The notes beneath the pieces are model-generated. The model saw only the letters and a program-made list of their open reading frames with translations, did not search any database and had not been told where the DNA came from. Position numbers and translations under genes: made by a program. Positions 24,855 through 33,189 of a stretch of DNA of 64,000 nucleotides are shown piece by piece. This DNA is from JBKBIP01 sp046297495 (GTDB taxonomy: Bacteria > Planctomycetota > Planctomycetia > Gemmatales > Gemmataceae), in NCBI GenBank assembly GCA_046297495.1, contig JBKBIP010000003.1, forward strand, positions 1 to 64,000, given 5' to 3'. Numbering within the stretch: the first letter of the stretch is position 1; every line of letters begins with the position of its first letter.

Positions 24855-25739
24855 ATGTGTCGATTTTACGGATTTCGGAGCAGTGAACCGACCTCAGTGG
24901 AAAACCATTTGATCTGGGACGCCAACTCCCTCCTCAAGCAAAGTCGGCATGATCGGCGCGGCATGCCCAACGCCGATGGCTGGGGCATCGGTTATTATGA
25001 CGGCACCGCTCCCGTCGTCGAACGCCAGATCAAGGCCGCCTTTCAGGACGATCATTTCACGGTCACGGCTCAGATCGTGCAAAGCCAAACGATCCTCGCC
25101 CACATCCGCGATGCGTCGGTGGGCGGCATCCGCTTGTCCAACACCCACCCGTTCTTGTTTGGCTACTGGATGTTCGCCCACAACGGCACGGTGACGGGGT
25201 TTGAGCAAGTCGCGCCGGGGCTGGAGCAAGAAACCGATCCCGACCTGCTGCGCCACCGCCGGGGTGAAACAGATAGTGAGCTGGTCTTTTTCTGGTTGTT
25301 GAGCAAGATGCGCCGCGAGGGGCTCCATCCCGAGCTGCGCTGTCCCGAGTTGCCAGCCCTGGTGCGCTTGCAGGCCGAAGTGTTGCGGGAGCTGGAACAA
25401 CGCTGCCAGCAGGCCGCCCCCGACGACCCGCCCAAGCTCAATTTTTTGCTCACTGATGGCGTGATCATGACCGCGACGCGCTGGCGGCACACGCTGCACT
25501 GGACCACGCATGCAGGGGAACATGAAATCCTGGCCGGAGGCATCCCCTACGAGCTGGAAACTACCGCCAGTGAATATCGGGCCGTCATCATCGCTTCGGA
25601 GCCGACTTCGGACGACGTCTGGCATGAAATTTCCGACTTCAGCGTCTTCGCGGTGGATGCCCAATTGCAAACTTGGTGTTATCCGGTTCTTCCCCCCCTG
25701 ACAAGAATCTCACCCCAAGCCAAGTGGAAACATCTCTAG
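24855..25739 (+). CDS. Class II glutamine amidotransferase-like protein (Ntn-hydrolase)
   Basis: 294 residues beginning MCRFYGF, so that removal of Met exposes Cys2 as the Ntn nucleophile. Family motifs follow in order: DGWGIGYYDG (41-50), LAHIRDAS (81-88), NTHPF (96-100) and FAHNGTV (107-113). It is closest to the GATase_4/EgtC-like branch, which hydrolyses gamma-glutamyl or other amide bonds. First gene of a four-gene cassette; the C39-like gene starts 21 bases downstream. The context suggests amide hydrolysis or trimming of a product made by the two ligases. The ATG at 24855 was chosen over an upstream extension because the Cys must be residue 2. Confidence 0.88.
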   Translation: MCRFYGFRSSEPTSVENHLIWDANSLLKQSRHDRRGMPNADGWGIGYYDGTAPVVERQIKAAFQDDHFTVTAQIVQSQTILAHIRDASVGGIRLSNTHPFLFGYWMFAHNGTVTGFEQVAPGLEQETDPDLLRHRRGETDSELVFFWLLSKMRREGLHPELRCPELPALVRLQAEVLRELEQRCQQAAPDDPPKLNFLLTDGVIMTATRWRHTLHWTTHAGEHEILAGGIPYELETTASEYRAVIIASEPTSDDVWHEISDFSVFAVDAQLQTWCYPVLPPLTRISPQAKWKHL

Positions 25740-25760
25740 CGATTCGTTCGCTCCTTCGCT

Positions 25761-26543
25761 ATGGTTCTCTTCGGTTCGTGGAGAAGCGGGAGGCAAGAAT
25801 TGGTCGAAGCACGTTTGGAAGTCGAGATTCAACCGCAGCCGGATGATTTCACCTGTGGTCCGACCTGCTTGGACTCCATTTATCGCTACTATGGCGATCC
25901 GCTGCCGTTGAAGCAAGTGATCGCCGAGGTGCCGCAGCTGGAAGGGGGCGGCACGCTGGCCGTTTACCTGGCTTGCCATGCGCTGAAGCGCGGTTATGAA
26001 GCCGTGACATACACCTATAATTTGAACATCTTCGATCCCACCTGGTTCGAGCTGGACGTGCCCCGGCTTGAGGAACGGTTGTTGGCGCAAAAAGCCTGCA
26101 AGCCGTCGCCGAAGCTACATCACGCCACCGACGCCTACATGGAATATCTACAACTGGGCGGCGAGCTGCGCTTTCAAGACCTGACCACGAGCTTGATTCG
26201 CGGCTACTTGAATCGAGGGACTCCGATTCTCACGGGCTTGAGCGCCACATACCTCTATCGCCAAGCCCGCGAGTATGGGCCGAACAGCGATCATGATGAT
26301 ATTCGCGGCGAGCCAGCGGGGCATTTCGTGGTCCTGTGCGGCTACGACAAACCGAATCGGCAGGTTCTGGTGGCGGACCCGCTGCGCTCCAATCCGGTGG
26401 CACGGACGAACATGTATTGGGTGAACATCGACCGCGTCATCGCCGCCATCTTACTAGGAATCGTAACGTATGACGGCAATCTCCTTATTATCCGGCCTGG
26501 AAAAGGTCAAAAACACATCCATGTCAACCCTCATCGTCGTTGA
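25761..26543 (+). CDS. C39-like (papain-fold) cysteine peptidase
   Basis: 260 residues. The peptidase C39-type layout is visible: QPDDFTCGPTCLDSIYRYYG with catalytic Cys32 and an oxyanion Gln at position 25 or 27, then His188 in EPAGHFVVLCGYD, then Asp206 in VADPL. No ABC transporter or signal peptide is attached, so it acts in the cytoplasm. It overlaps the RLAN/ATP-grasp gene by 23 bases. The start is uncertain: ATG at 25761 has no clear ribosome site, and a TTG at 25800 is possible. The probable role is cleavage or transpeptidation of the peptide product of the cassette. Confidence 0.8.
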   Translation: MVLFGSWRSGRQELVEARLEVEIQPQPDDFTCGPTCLDSIYRYYGDPLPLKQVIAEVPQLEGGGTLAVYLACHALKRGYEAVTYTYNLNIFDPTWFELDVPRLEERLLAQKACKPSPKLHHATDAYMEYLQLGGELRFQDLTTSLIRGYLNRGTPILTGLSATYLYRQAREYGPNSDHDDIRGEPAGHFVVLCGYDKPNRQVLVADPLRSNPVARTNMYWVNIDRVIAAILLGIVTYDGNLLIIRPGKGQKHIHVNPHRR

Positions 26544-27984
26544 TAACACCAAGGAATGGTCCTTGGACATCCCCGGCGTCGAAATCGTTCGCGCCCGGGA
26601 TTATCTCACCAAACCCGAATATGGCGATCTGCGCGGCGCCAAGGTCTTCAACCTGTGCCGCTCCTACCGTTATCAGACCGTGGGCTACTACGTCACATTG
26701 TTGGCGTCGGCCCGAGGCCACAAACCCTTGCCCAGCATCTCCACTATCCAGGACATGAAATCGCAAACCATGATCCGTTTCGTGTCCGAGGATTTGGATG
26801 AACTGATTCAGCAGAGTCTGCATCAAGTGCGAGCCAAGGAATTCACTTTGAGCATCTATTTTGGCCGGAACCTCGCGGAACGCTACGACCGGCTGGCCCT
26901 GCACCTGTTCAACTTGTTCCAGGCGCCGCTGTTGCGGGCGCGGTTCGTCAAGAACGGCAAATGGGACCTGCGCAGCATCCGGCCCATTCCCTTCGATGAC
27001 ATCCCACTGAGTCACCATGACTTCGTCATCAAGGTAGCCAGCGATCATTTCGCCGGCCGGCGCGTCACCATCCCCAAGAAAGCGCCGATGAAATATGACC
27101 TGGCTATTCTCGTCAATCCCAAGGAAGAGCTGCCGCCGTCGGATGACAAGGCCATTCGCAAGTTCATCAAGGCGGCGGAGTCGCTGGGGCTGGAAACCGA
27201 GATCATCAACCGCGACGACTTTGGCCGCCTGGCCGAGTTCGACGCCCTGTTCATCCGCGAGACCACGGCGGTCAATCACCACACCTATCGCTTCGCCCGC
27301 CGGGCCGCCGTCGAGGGGTTGGTGGTCATCGATGATCCTGATTCCATCGTCAAGTGCGGCAACAAAGTCTATTTGGCTGAACTGATGGACCGCCACGAGA
27401 TTAATGTTCCCAAAACCGTCTTGGTCCACCGCGACAATATCGGCCGCGTCGGGCGCGAGCTGGGCTTTCCCTGCGTGCTCAAACGGCCGGACAGCTCCTT
27501 TTCCAAGGGGGTGGTCAAGGTCGATAACGAGGAGCAATTGGCCGACCGCGTGGAGGAATTCTTGGAGGATTCTGATTTGGTGGTCGCCCAAGAATTCGTG
27601 CCGACCGATTTTGACTGGCGTGTCGGCATCATCGACCGCCAGCCGTTGTTTGTCTGCCAGTATCACATGGTTCCCGGCCATTGGCAGATTTATAAGAACC
27701 TGGAAGCGGGCAAGTTCGATTGCGGTAACTTCAACACCATCCCTTGGGAAGTGGCCCCGCGCGACGTGGTGCGAACCGCCCTCAAGGCGGCCAATCTGAT
27801 CGGCGACGGCTTCTATGGCGTCGATGTCAAAAAGAGCGGCAAGAAGTGCTACATCATGGAAGTCAACGACAATCCCAGCGTCGATGCCGGCGTGGAGGAT
27901 GCCATTCTCCGCGATGAGTTGTACCGCCGGGTGATGAGTGTGTTCCTGAAACGGATCGAACGTTTGAAAGCGGGGGTCCGTTGA
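26521..27984 (+). CDS. RimK-like ATP-grasp ligase with N-terminal RLAN domain
   Basis: 487 residues. The N-terminal RimK-like ATP-grasp-associated (RLAN) region runs from VVDNTKEWSLDIPGVEIVRA through KPLPSISTIQDMKSQTMIR. The C-terminal half is an ATP-grasp ligase: FPCVLKRPDSSFSKGVVKV, ADIVAQEF-like VVAQEFVPTDFDWRVGI, and the metal-binding YIMEVNDNPSVDAG. ATP-grasp RimK relatives join amino acids to carboxylates, e.g. glutamate to a C-terminus. The ATG at 26521 is preferred over 26470 because it starts the conserved domain. Translationally overlapped by the C39-like gene upstream and by the GCS2 gene downstream (TGATG). Confidence 0.88.
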   Translation: MSTLIVVDNTKEWSLDIPGVEIVRARDYLTKPEYGDLRGAKVFNLCRSYRYQTVGYYVTLLASARGHKPLPSISTIQDMKSQTMIRFVSEDLDELIQQSLHQVRAKEFTLSIYFGRNLAERYDRLALHLFNLFQAPLLRARFVKNGKWDLRSIRPIPFDDIPLSHHDFVIKVASDHFAGRRVTIPKKAPMKYDLAILVNPKEELPPSDDKAIRKFIKAAESLGLETEIINRDDFGRLAEFDALFIRETTAVNHHTYRFARRAAVEGLVVIDDPDSIVKCGNKVYLAELMDRHEINVPKTVLVHRDNIGRVGRELGFPCVLKRPDSSFSKGVVKVDNEEQLADRVEEFLEDSDLVVAQEFVPTDFDWRVGIIDRQPLFVCQYHMVPGHWQIYKNLEAGKFDCGNFNTIPWEVAPRDVVRTALKAANLIGDGFYGVDVKKSGKKCYIMEVNDNPSVDAGVEDAILRDELYRRVMSVFLKRIERLKAGVR

Positions 27985-29300
27985 TGGAGAGGTCCATGTT
28001 GAGCGGGCGAGCCAACGGCGAGCCACAGGAGTCAGTTCCCATCGTGAACCCATCCCCCTTGCACCTCTTTGCCGGTTTCGGCATCGAGTTGGAATACATG
28101 ATGGTCGCCGCCGAGACGCTGTCGGTGCTGCCAGTGGCGGATCGCGTGCTGGCCGCCGCCGCGGGGAAGATCACCGGTGACGTGGAATTAGGACCAATCG
28201 CTTGGTCGAATGAATTGGTCAATCATGTGATTGAATTGAAGACCAATGGCCCAGTAGCGTCCTTAACTGGGGTGGAAGAGTTATTCGCCGACAGCGTGCG
28301 GCGCGTCAATTGTTTGTTGGAACCACTGGGGGGTCGGCTGCTGCCCACGGCCATGCACCCCTGGATGGACCCCGCCGCCGAGACGCAGCTGTGGCCGCAC
28401 GAGTACAACGAAGTCTATCAAACCTTCGACCGCATTTTCGGCTGCCGAGGACACGGCTGGTCCAACCTGCAAAGCACGCACCTCAACTTGCCCTTCCATG
28501 ACGACGCCGAGTTCGCCCGCTTGCACGCCGCCATCCGCTTGCTGCTGCCGGTGCTGCCAGCGCTGGCGGCCAGCTCACCGTTCATCGAAGGGCGGTATGC
28601 CAACAACCTCGATCAGCGCTTGCACGTCTATCGCGGCAACTGCGCCCGCGTTCCGCTGGTGACGGGGCATGTCATCCCGGAGCCGGCATTTAGCGAGGCG
28701 GACTATCGCCGGCGCATCTTGGAGCCGATGTTCGCCGCCATCGCCCCGCTGGACCCGGAAGGTACGGTGCGACACGAATGGCTCAACGCGCGCGGGGCCA
28801 TCGCCCGCTTCATGCGGAATACCATCGAGATTCGCGTGCTGGACATCCAGGAATGCCCCCAGGCGGATTTGAGTATCTGCCGGGCCATTGTCGCCGTGCT
28901 GCAAGCGCTGGTGAACGAACACTGGTCCAGCCTGGCCGAGCAACAAGCTTGGCCGGTCGAGCCGTTGGAGCAAATCCTGCTAGCCACCATTCGCGCCGCC
29001 GACCAAGCGGTGATCGACAACGCCGACTATCTGGCGCTGTTCGGCCTGTCTGGCGTGCGTTCGTGCAGCGCGGCGGAATTGTGGCGACACCTGCTCGCCA
29101 CCCTGCCCAACACCTCCGCCAACCAGGCCGTCGTCGCCGAACCGGCCTTACGTCTGATTCTGGAAGAAGGTCCCCTCGCCCGCCGCATCCTGACCGCCCT
29201 GGACCACGCCGAGACACCGGCACGCGCCGCGCTGGCCGCCGTCTATCGCCGCTTGGCCGACTGCCTGGCCGAGGGACGGTTGTTGGCAGCGCGGCCTTGA
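27984..29300 (+). CDS. GCS2-type carboxylate-amine ligase (glutamate-cysteine ligase family)
   Basis: 438 residues with the GCS2 fold: FGIELEYMMV near the N-terminus, NELVNHVIELKTNG, the substrate loop HPWMDPAAETQLW, HGWSNLQSTHLNLPF, and the late basic motif RFMRNTIEIRVLDIQECP. The family forms gamma-glutamyl-cysteine or other amide bonds using ATP. The ATG at 27984 overlaps the RLAN gene stop by one base (TGATG), so the two ligases are co-translated. The substrate is unknown. Two different amide ligases next to two amide hydrolases are the key feature of this locus. Confidence 0.88.
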   Translation: MERSMLSGRANGEPQESVPIVNPSPLHLFAGFGIELEYMMVAAETLSVLPVADRVLAAAAGKITGDVELGPIAWSNELVNHVIELKTNGPVASLTGVEELFADSVRRVNCLLEPLGGRLLPTAMHPWMDPAAETQLWPHEYNEVYQTFDRIFGCRGHGWSNLQSTHLNLPFHDDAEFARLHAAIRLLLPVLPALAASSPFIEGRYANNLDQRLHVYRGNCARVPLVTGHVIPEPAFSEADYRRRILEPMFAAIAPLDPEGTVRHEWLNARGAIARFMRNTIEIRVLDIQECPQADLSICRAIVAVLQALVNEHWSSLAEQQAWPVEPLEQILLATIRAADQAVIDNADYLALFGLSGVRSCSAAELWRHLLATLPNTSANQAVVAEPALRLILEEGPLARRILTALDHAETPARAALAAVYRRLADCLAEGRLLAARP

Positions 29301-29427
29301 GACTTATCCATTCGCATAGCCAGCGCCTCATCCCGCGCGAACCGATAAATCATTTGCCTTGTCCGGCGTCCTTTCCCTAAACTGTCCTCATTCGGCGAGT
29401 CAGCATCAACCCAAGGATCGAACCAAT

Positions 29428-30090
29428 ATGAGTAGCGACACACAACGTCCGGCGCAGTGGGTGGAACGGTTGGAGAAGCTCTACACGGCGGTGGTGGCCG
29501 ATGTGCTGGATCGACTGGGACAGCGCAACCAAGTGATGAAGGCGGACCTTCGCCCCTTGTTTCCCCAAGCCAAGCTCGCGGGCTTCGCCCTGACCGTGCA
29601 AACCGTGCCAGCGCGCGACCTGGCGCCGGCGGAGCCTTACAAGGGAGAACTGGCCGCCGTCGATGCGTTGCAAGCCCAGGATGTCATGGTTGTGTCGGAA
29701 TGCCACTGGAGCTTCTGGGGGGAGCTGCTCTCGACGGCGGCCCGCTATCGGGGCTGCCGTGGCGTCGTCATCGACGGCCACACGCGCGACACTCTGGCCA
29801 TTCAGGCGATGGGCTTTCCCGTCTTCTGCCGGGGCATTCACCCCGCCGACAGTTTGGGTCGGCTCGATGTCGCTGCTCACAACGTCCCCATCGCGTGCGG
29901 CGGCGTCACTGTCTTCCCTGGCGACCTGGTGCTGGCCGATCATGATGGCATCGTGGTCGTGCCGCGCGCTTACGCCGAGAAGGCCCTGACTGCCGCCGAG
30001 GAGAAAGTGCGCGGCGAAAACTTGGTTCGTCAAAAACTGGCCGAAGGCATGTCTGCCACCGAAGCCTTTCAACGCTACGGCATCTTGTAG
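29428..30090 (+). CDS. RraA-like/HMG aldolase family protein
   Basis: 220 residues of the RraA/demethylmenaquinone-methyltransferase-like superfamily. The characteristic core is CRGVVIDGHTRDTLAIQAMG, where the Arg-Asp pair corresponds to the catalytic/metal site of 4-hydroxy-4-methyl-2-oxoglutarate aldolases, then CGGVTVFPGDLVLADHDGIVV. Some members cleave oxo-acid aldols, others inhibit RNase E; this one is not decided. AAGGA is 11 bases before the ATG. It follows the amidoligase cassette after 127 bases and may be a separate unit. Palindromic element copy D begins 9 bases after its stop. Confidence 0.85.
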   Translation: MSSDTQRPAQWVERLEKLYTAVVADVLDRLGQRNQVMKADLRPLFPQAKLAGFALTVQTVPARDLAPAEPYKGELAAVDALQAQDVMVVSECHWSFWGELLSTAARYRGCRGVVIDGHTRDTLAIQAMGFPVFCRGIHPADSLGRLDVAAHNVPIACGGVTVFPGDLVLADHDGIVVVPRAYAEKALTAAEEKVRGENLVRQKLAEGMSATEAFQRYGIL

Positions 30091-30099
30091 AAGGACAAG

Positions 30100-30286
30100 A
30101 AAAAGGGGACGCGACTCGTATTTGCTGATGGAGAGTGGATCGTGGTGGAATCGGCNNNNNNNNNNNNNNNNNNNNNNNNNNNNNNNNNNNNNNNNNNNNN
30201 NNNNNNNNNNNNNNNNNNNNNNNNNNNNNNNNNNNNNNNNNNNNNNNNNNNNNATAACCATCGAAATCGAGTCGCGTCCCCTTTTT
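30100..30286. repeat. Palindromic interspersed element, copy D (interrupted by N-gap)
   Basis: Left end AAAAAGGGGACGCGACTCG at 30100-30118 and complementary right end at 30268-30286 are intact. The interior is split by N at 30156-30253. The known parts (GTATTTGCTGATGGAGAG and ATAACCATCGAAATCGAG) match copy A best. With the N removed the element is 89 bp, normal for the family. The rest of 30091-30501 shows no coding potential. Confidence 0.88.
30156..30253. other. Assembly gap (98 N)
   Basis: Undetermined bases inside repeat copy D, consistent with an assembly break at a dispersed repeat. The flanks can be joined to give a full-length element with about one extra base relative to copy A. Confidence 0.95.
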
Positions 30287-30501
30287 TGGCTACCACGCTG
30301 CGTGCGAAAAACCCACCCAAGTAAAAGATGCACACCTTGAAACAGCAATCATTGCTATTGCCTTGCGACATTTTGCGGTAGAATCGTTGCAATCGCCGAT
30401 GCGGATGGATAACCTCAAGCGCTAGAGTCGCTGCCGTGGCGCCAGTGGTAGGCATTTGGCAAGATCGGATAAAACATTCCGGCTCCGTGGAGACAATCGT
30501 T

Positions 30502-33147
30502 ATGAAATCCTTCGCACTGGTAATCCCCTTGCTTTTATCCGCCGCCATTGTTCGGGGCAGTGACGCCTGGCCGCAACTTCAAGGCGATTCCCTCCGCTCC
30601 GGCAATGCCCCGGGCGCAGTGGTGCAAACGCCGCTCGGTCTGGTTGGCGCGGTGCCGCTGACGGATGGTATCTACGCGGCACCCGTGGTTGCCGGTGGCA
30701 AGGTGTTCGTGATCGATGGCTCAGGGGTTGTCTTGGCCATCGATGCGGGAACCCTCAAGGTGTTGTGGCGCTTTGCCACGCGCGGCGGGCCAGGGAACTG
30801 CAATAACGTCGCCGCGCCGGCGGTGATCGGCAAATATGTTCACGTGGGCACGACGGCGGGTTACTACTATGTGCTCGACCGTGACACCGGGGCCGTCATC
30901 CGCGAGATCGACTGCCGCGAGCCGATTTTCTCGGCGCCGGCGGCTGGGGTAGATCGCGTCTATGTCGCCACCTTGGGCGCGCGGGTGTATGCTCTTCAAC
31001 CTGACGGCGAAGTAGTGTGGACGTGGGATTTCGTGAAGGAAGTCGTCCAGTTCAACGGCAACCGCTGGAGCGGCGAGGACTGGTTCAAGGACCGGAAAGA
31101 TCGCGTCACCTGGCGCGACCATTTCGTCTGTTCGCGCGACATCTGCCTGCTTGGCACAACCGTGGTCATGCCCGCCGGGGGACGCACGGTGTTTCTCGAC
31201 GATGTCGGCACCCAACCACAATTGCGCGCGGTGGGGGTCATCCCCGCCTACGCTGGCTCCGAATATCCGGCCACGTTTGGTCAAAGCGCCGATGAGGCTG
31301 GCAATGTGTACGTTCAATGGCATCGCCGTGATAACGCGGGGCGCGTCGAAATCCTACGTCTAGCCGATGACAAAGTGCAAGCGGATTTCGTCCAGGGAAC
31401 CGAGACGGCGATCCATCTGCCCGGCTTGTTGAGCTTCGCTTCGGTGAGTATCCGCGCCGGCGACGTGTATCGGGTGCGGCCCGAACAAGGGCTGGGTCTG
31501 TGCCGCCACCGCGTGGGGCAAGAGAAGCCGGAGGTGCTCTGTCCAGCGGCCTCCATTTGCCCGCCGGTCGTGACGCGCGCTCATGTGATTTATGGCGGCT
31601 TGGATGGCAAACTGTATGTCGTGCCGTTGGCTGGTGGCGAGCCGTGGTCGTTCACGACAGCCTTTGGCGCGGCGATCACCGCTCCGGTCGCTATCGCGGA
31701 TGGTCGGATTTACGTATCGTGCGAGGATGGCTACCTCTACGTGCTGGGACCGGACGGCAAGGCGACGCTGCCGACGAAAGATTTGGAAATCACGACAATC
31801 CGTAGTCCCCTCACTGGCCCGCTCGCCGACCCCAAGTACGACTGGTACACGAACTACGGCGATTTCTCCGGCACGAACGCCAATGTCCAGGGCTTGCAGC
31901 CGCCGCTCCGCATGCGCTGGGCGCGGCGGCTGGAAGGGACCATCAAGCACCTGCCGGTCTGTGGCGGCGGCCGTATGTACATCCACACAGCGGAAGGACA
32001 AATCATCGCCGTGGAGCAGGATACCGGCCGACTGCTGTGGCGCCGCTACTGGCCCGACGTTTATTTGTCTTTCACTTCCCCTCTTTATGTCAATGGCAAG
32101 CTGATCGTGCCGCAAGCGGGCATCAAGAAGTCGCTCATGCGCTGCCTCGACGCGGCCACGGGCAAGCTCTTGTGGGAAGCGCCGTTCACCGGCTCCCCCA
32201 GTTGGAGCCGGCAGTTTCCACCGGTGGTGCATGGCAATCTGGCCATCTACGCCTCGGGGTCTGGGCAATACGACTATCAGGGATCGGAGAGGCCGTTCAC
32301 ATTCAAGGGGACCCCAGCGCCAGCCCAAGAAGGGCGTGAAGTCATGTCTTGGATCTACTCCAACGACAATCCATACTATCCGAAGGACAATCGCCCGTTG
32401 CTGTGGGCTTGGGACATGGATACCGGCAAGGTGGCGTGGCAAAAGGATTTTTCGGAATATGGCCGAGGTGGGAATGACTGCGGCATCTGTTTGTTGGACG
32501 GCAAGCTCTACTATTCCACCTTCTTCGGCTACTCGGCCAGCCAGCGGGCGCGGCGCGGCCTACCGCCGGAGAACAACGGCTTGACCGCTTGCTTGGACCC
32601 ACGGACCGGCGATGTCATTTGGCTAACAACGAAATACTTCGTCACCGCCAAGTGTACCCTGTCGGCGCGTGATGGCCGGCTCTATCTCGGCGGCAACAAT
32701 CAGGCCAACGAAACCACCAAAGACCGCTTCGTGTGGTGTCTCGATGCCAAAGACGGCTCACTGATTTGGCAATCCGACCCCATCACCTCCGCGCTCAACG
32801 TCGTCACGGTGGGGGATCGGTTCATCTTCTCCAACGCCTTGCGTGGGCGCGGCAACGTGTTCGACCGGGAAACCGGCAAGGTAGTCGGCGGCGTCGATCA
32901 CAACTACGCCTGCTGCCGGTTCACCATGTCGGGTTCCTACATCCTGGGCGCCAACATGGACATGATCGACCTCGCCGCCGGCGGCCAGCTGGTCTCCACC
33001 GGCCCCGCCATTGATTCGCGTGAATGCCTAGGGGCCGTCGTTTCCAATGGCCGCATCTTTTACGCCTCACAAGCCAGCGGCTTCCTCGTGTCGCAAACCT
33101 ACGGCGCGGCTTCCAAGAAGCTGCCGGCGGTGTGGGAACGGCCGTGA
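30502..33147 (+). CDS. Secreted PQQ-type (outer membrane protein assembly-like) double beta-propeller
   Basis: 881 residues with a signal peptide MKSFALVIPLLLSAAIVRG. PQQ-like propeller strands repeat throughout, e.g. KVFVIDGSGVVLAIDAGTLK, RVYALQPDGEVVWTW and LYLGGNNQANET. They form two halves of about 430 residues (30-460 and 475-881), suggesting two propellers. Cysteines are unusually many for a PQQ protein (CREPIF, CSRDICLL, CGICLL). A true PQQ dehydrogenase is unlikely since the catalytic Asp and Ca site cannot be identified; a scaffolding or binding role is possible. Followed 42 bases later by an alpha/beta hydrolase, probably in one transcript. Confidence 0.82.
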   Translation: MKSFALVIPLLLSAAIVRGSDAWPQLQGDSLRSGNAPGAVVQTPLGLVGAVPLTDGIYAAPVVAGGKVFVIDGSGVVLAIDAGTLKVLWRFATRGGPGNCNNVAAPAVIGKYVHVGTTAGYYYVLDRDTGAVIREIDCREPIFSAPAAGVDRVYVATLGARVYALQPDGEVVWTWDFVKEVVQFNGNRWSGEDWFKDRKDRVTWRDHFVCSRDICLLGTTVVMPAGGRTVFLDDVGTQPQLRAVGVIPAYAGSEYPATFGQSADEAGNVYVQWHRRDNAGRVEILRLADDKVQADFVQGTETAIHLPGLLSFASVSIRAGDVYRVRPEQGLGLCRHRVGQEKPEVLCPAASICPPVVTRAHVIYGGLDGKLYVVPLAGGEPWSFTTAFGAAITAPVAIADGRIYVSCEDGYLYVLGPDGKATLPTKDLEITTIRSPLTGPLADPKYDWYTNYGDFSGTNANVQGLQPPLRMRWARRLEGTIKHLPVCGGGRMYIHTAEGQIIAVEQDTGRLLWRRYWPDVYLSFTSPLYVNGKLIVPQAGIKKSLMRCLDAATGKLLWEAPFTGSPSWSRQFPPVVHGNLAIYASGSGQYDYQGSERPFTFKGTPAPAQEGREVMSWIYSNDNPYYPKDNRPLLWAWDMDTGKVAWQKDFSEYGRGGNDCGICLLDGKLYYSTFFGYSASQRARRGLPPENNGLTACLDPRTGDVIWLTTKYFVTAKCTLSARDGRLYLGGNNQANETTKDRFVWCLDAKDGSLIWQSDPITSALNVVTVGDRFIFSNALRGRGNVFDRETGKVVGGVDHNYACCRFTMSGSYILGANMDMIDLAAGGQLVSTGPAIDSRECLGAVVSNGRIFYASQASGFLVSQTYGAASKKLPAVWERP

Positions 33148-33189
33148 GTTTTAACGGACATCCGAAAGGTCTCATAAAGGATGACTACC

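Noticed and set aside
26524..28053. 509-residue minus-strand open frame over the RLAN/ATP-grasp gene
   Set aside because: The plus-strand gene has clear motifs and tight spacing to its neighbours; the minus-strand product shows none.
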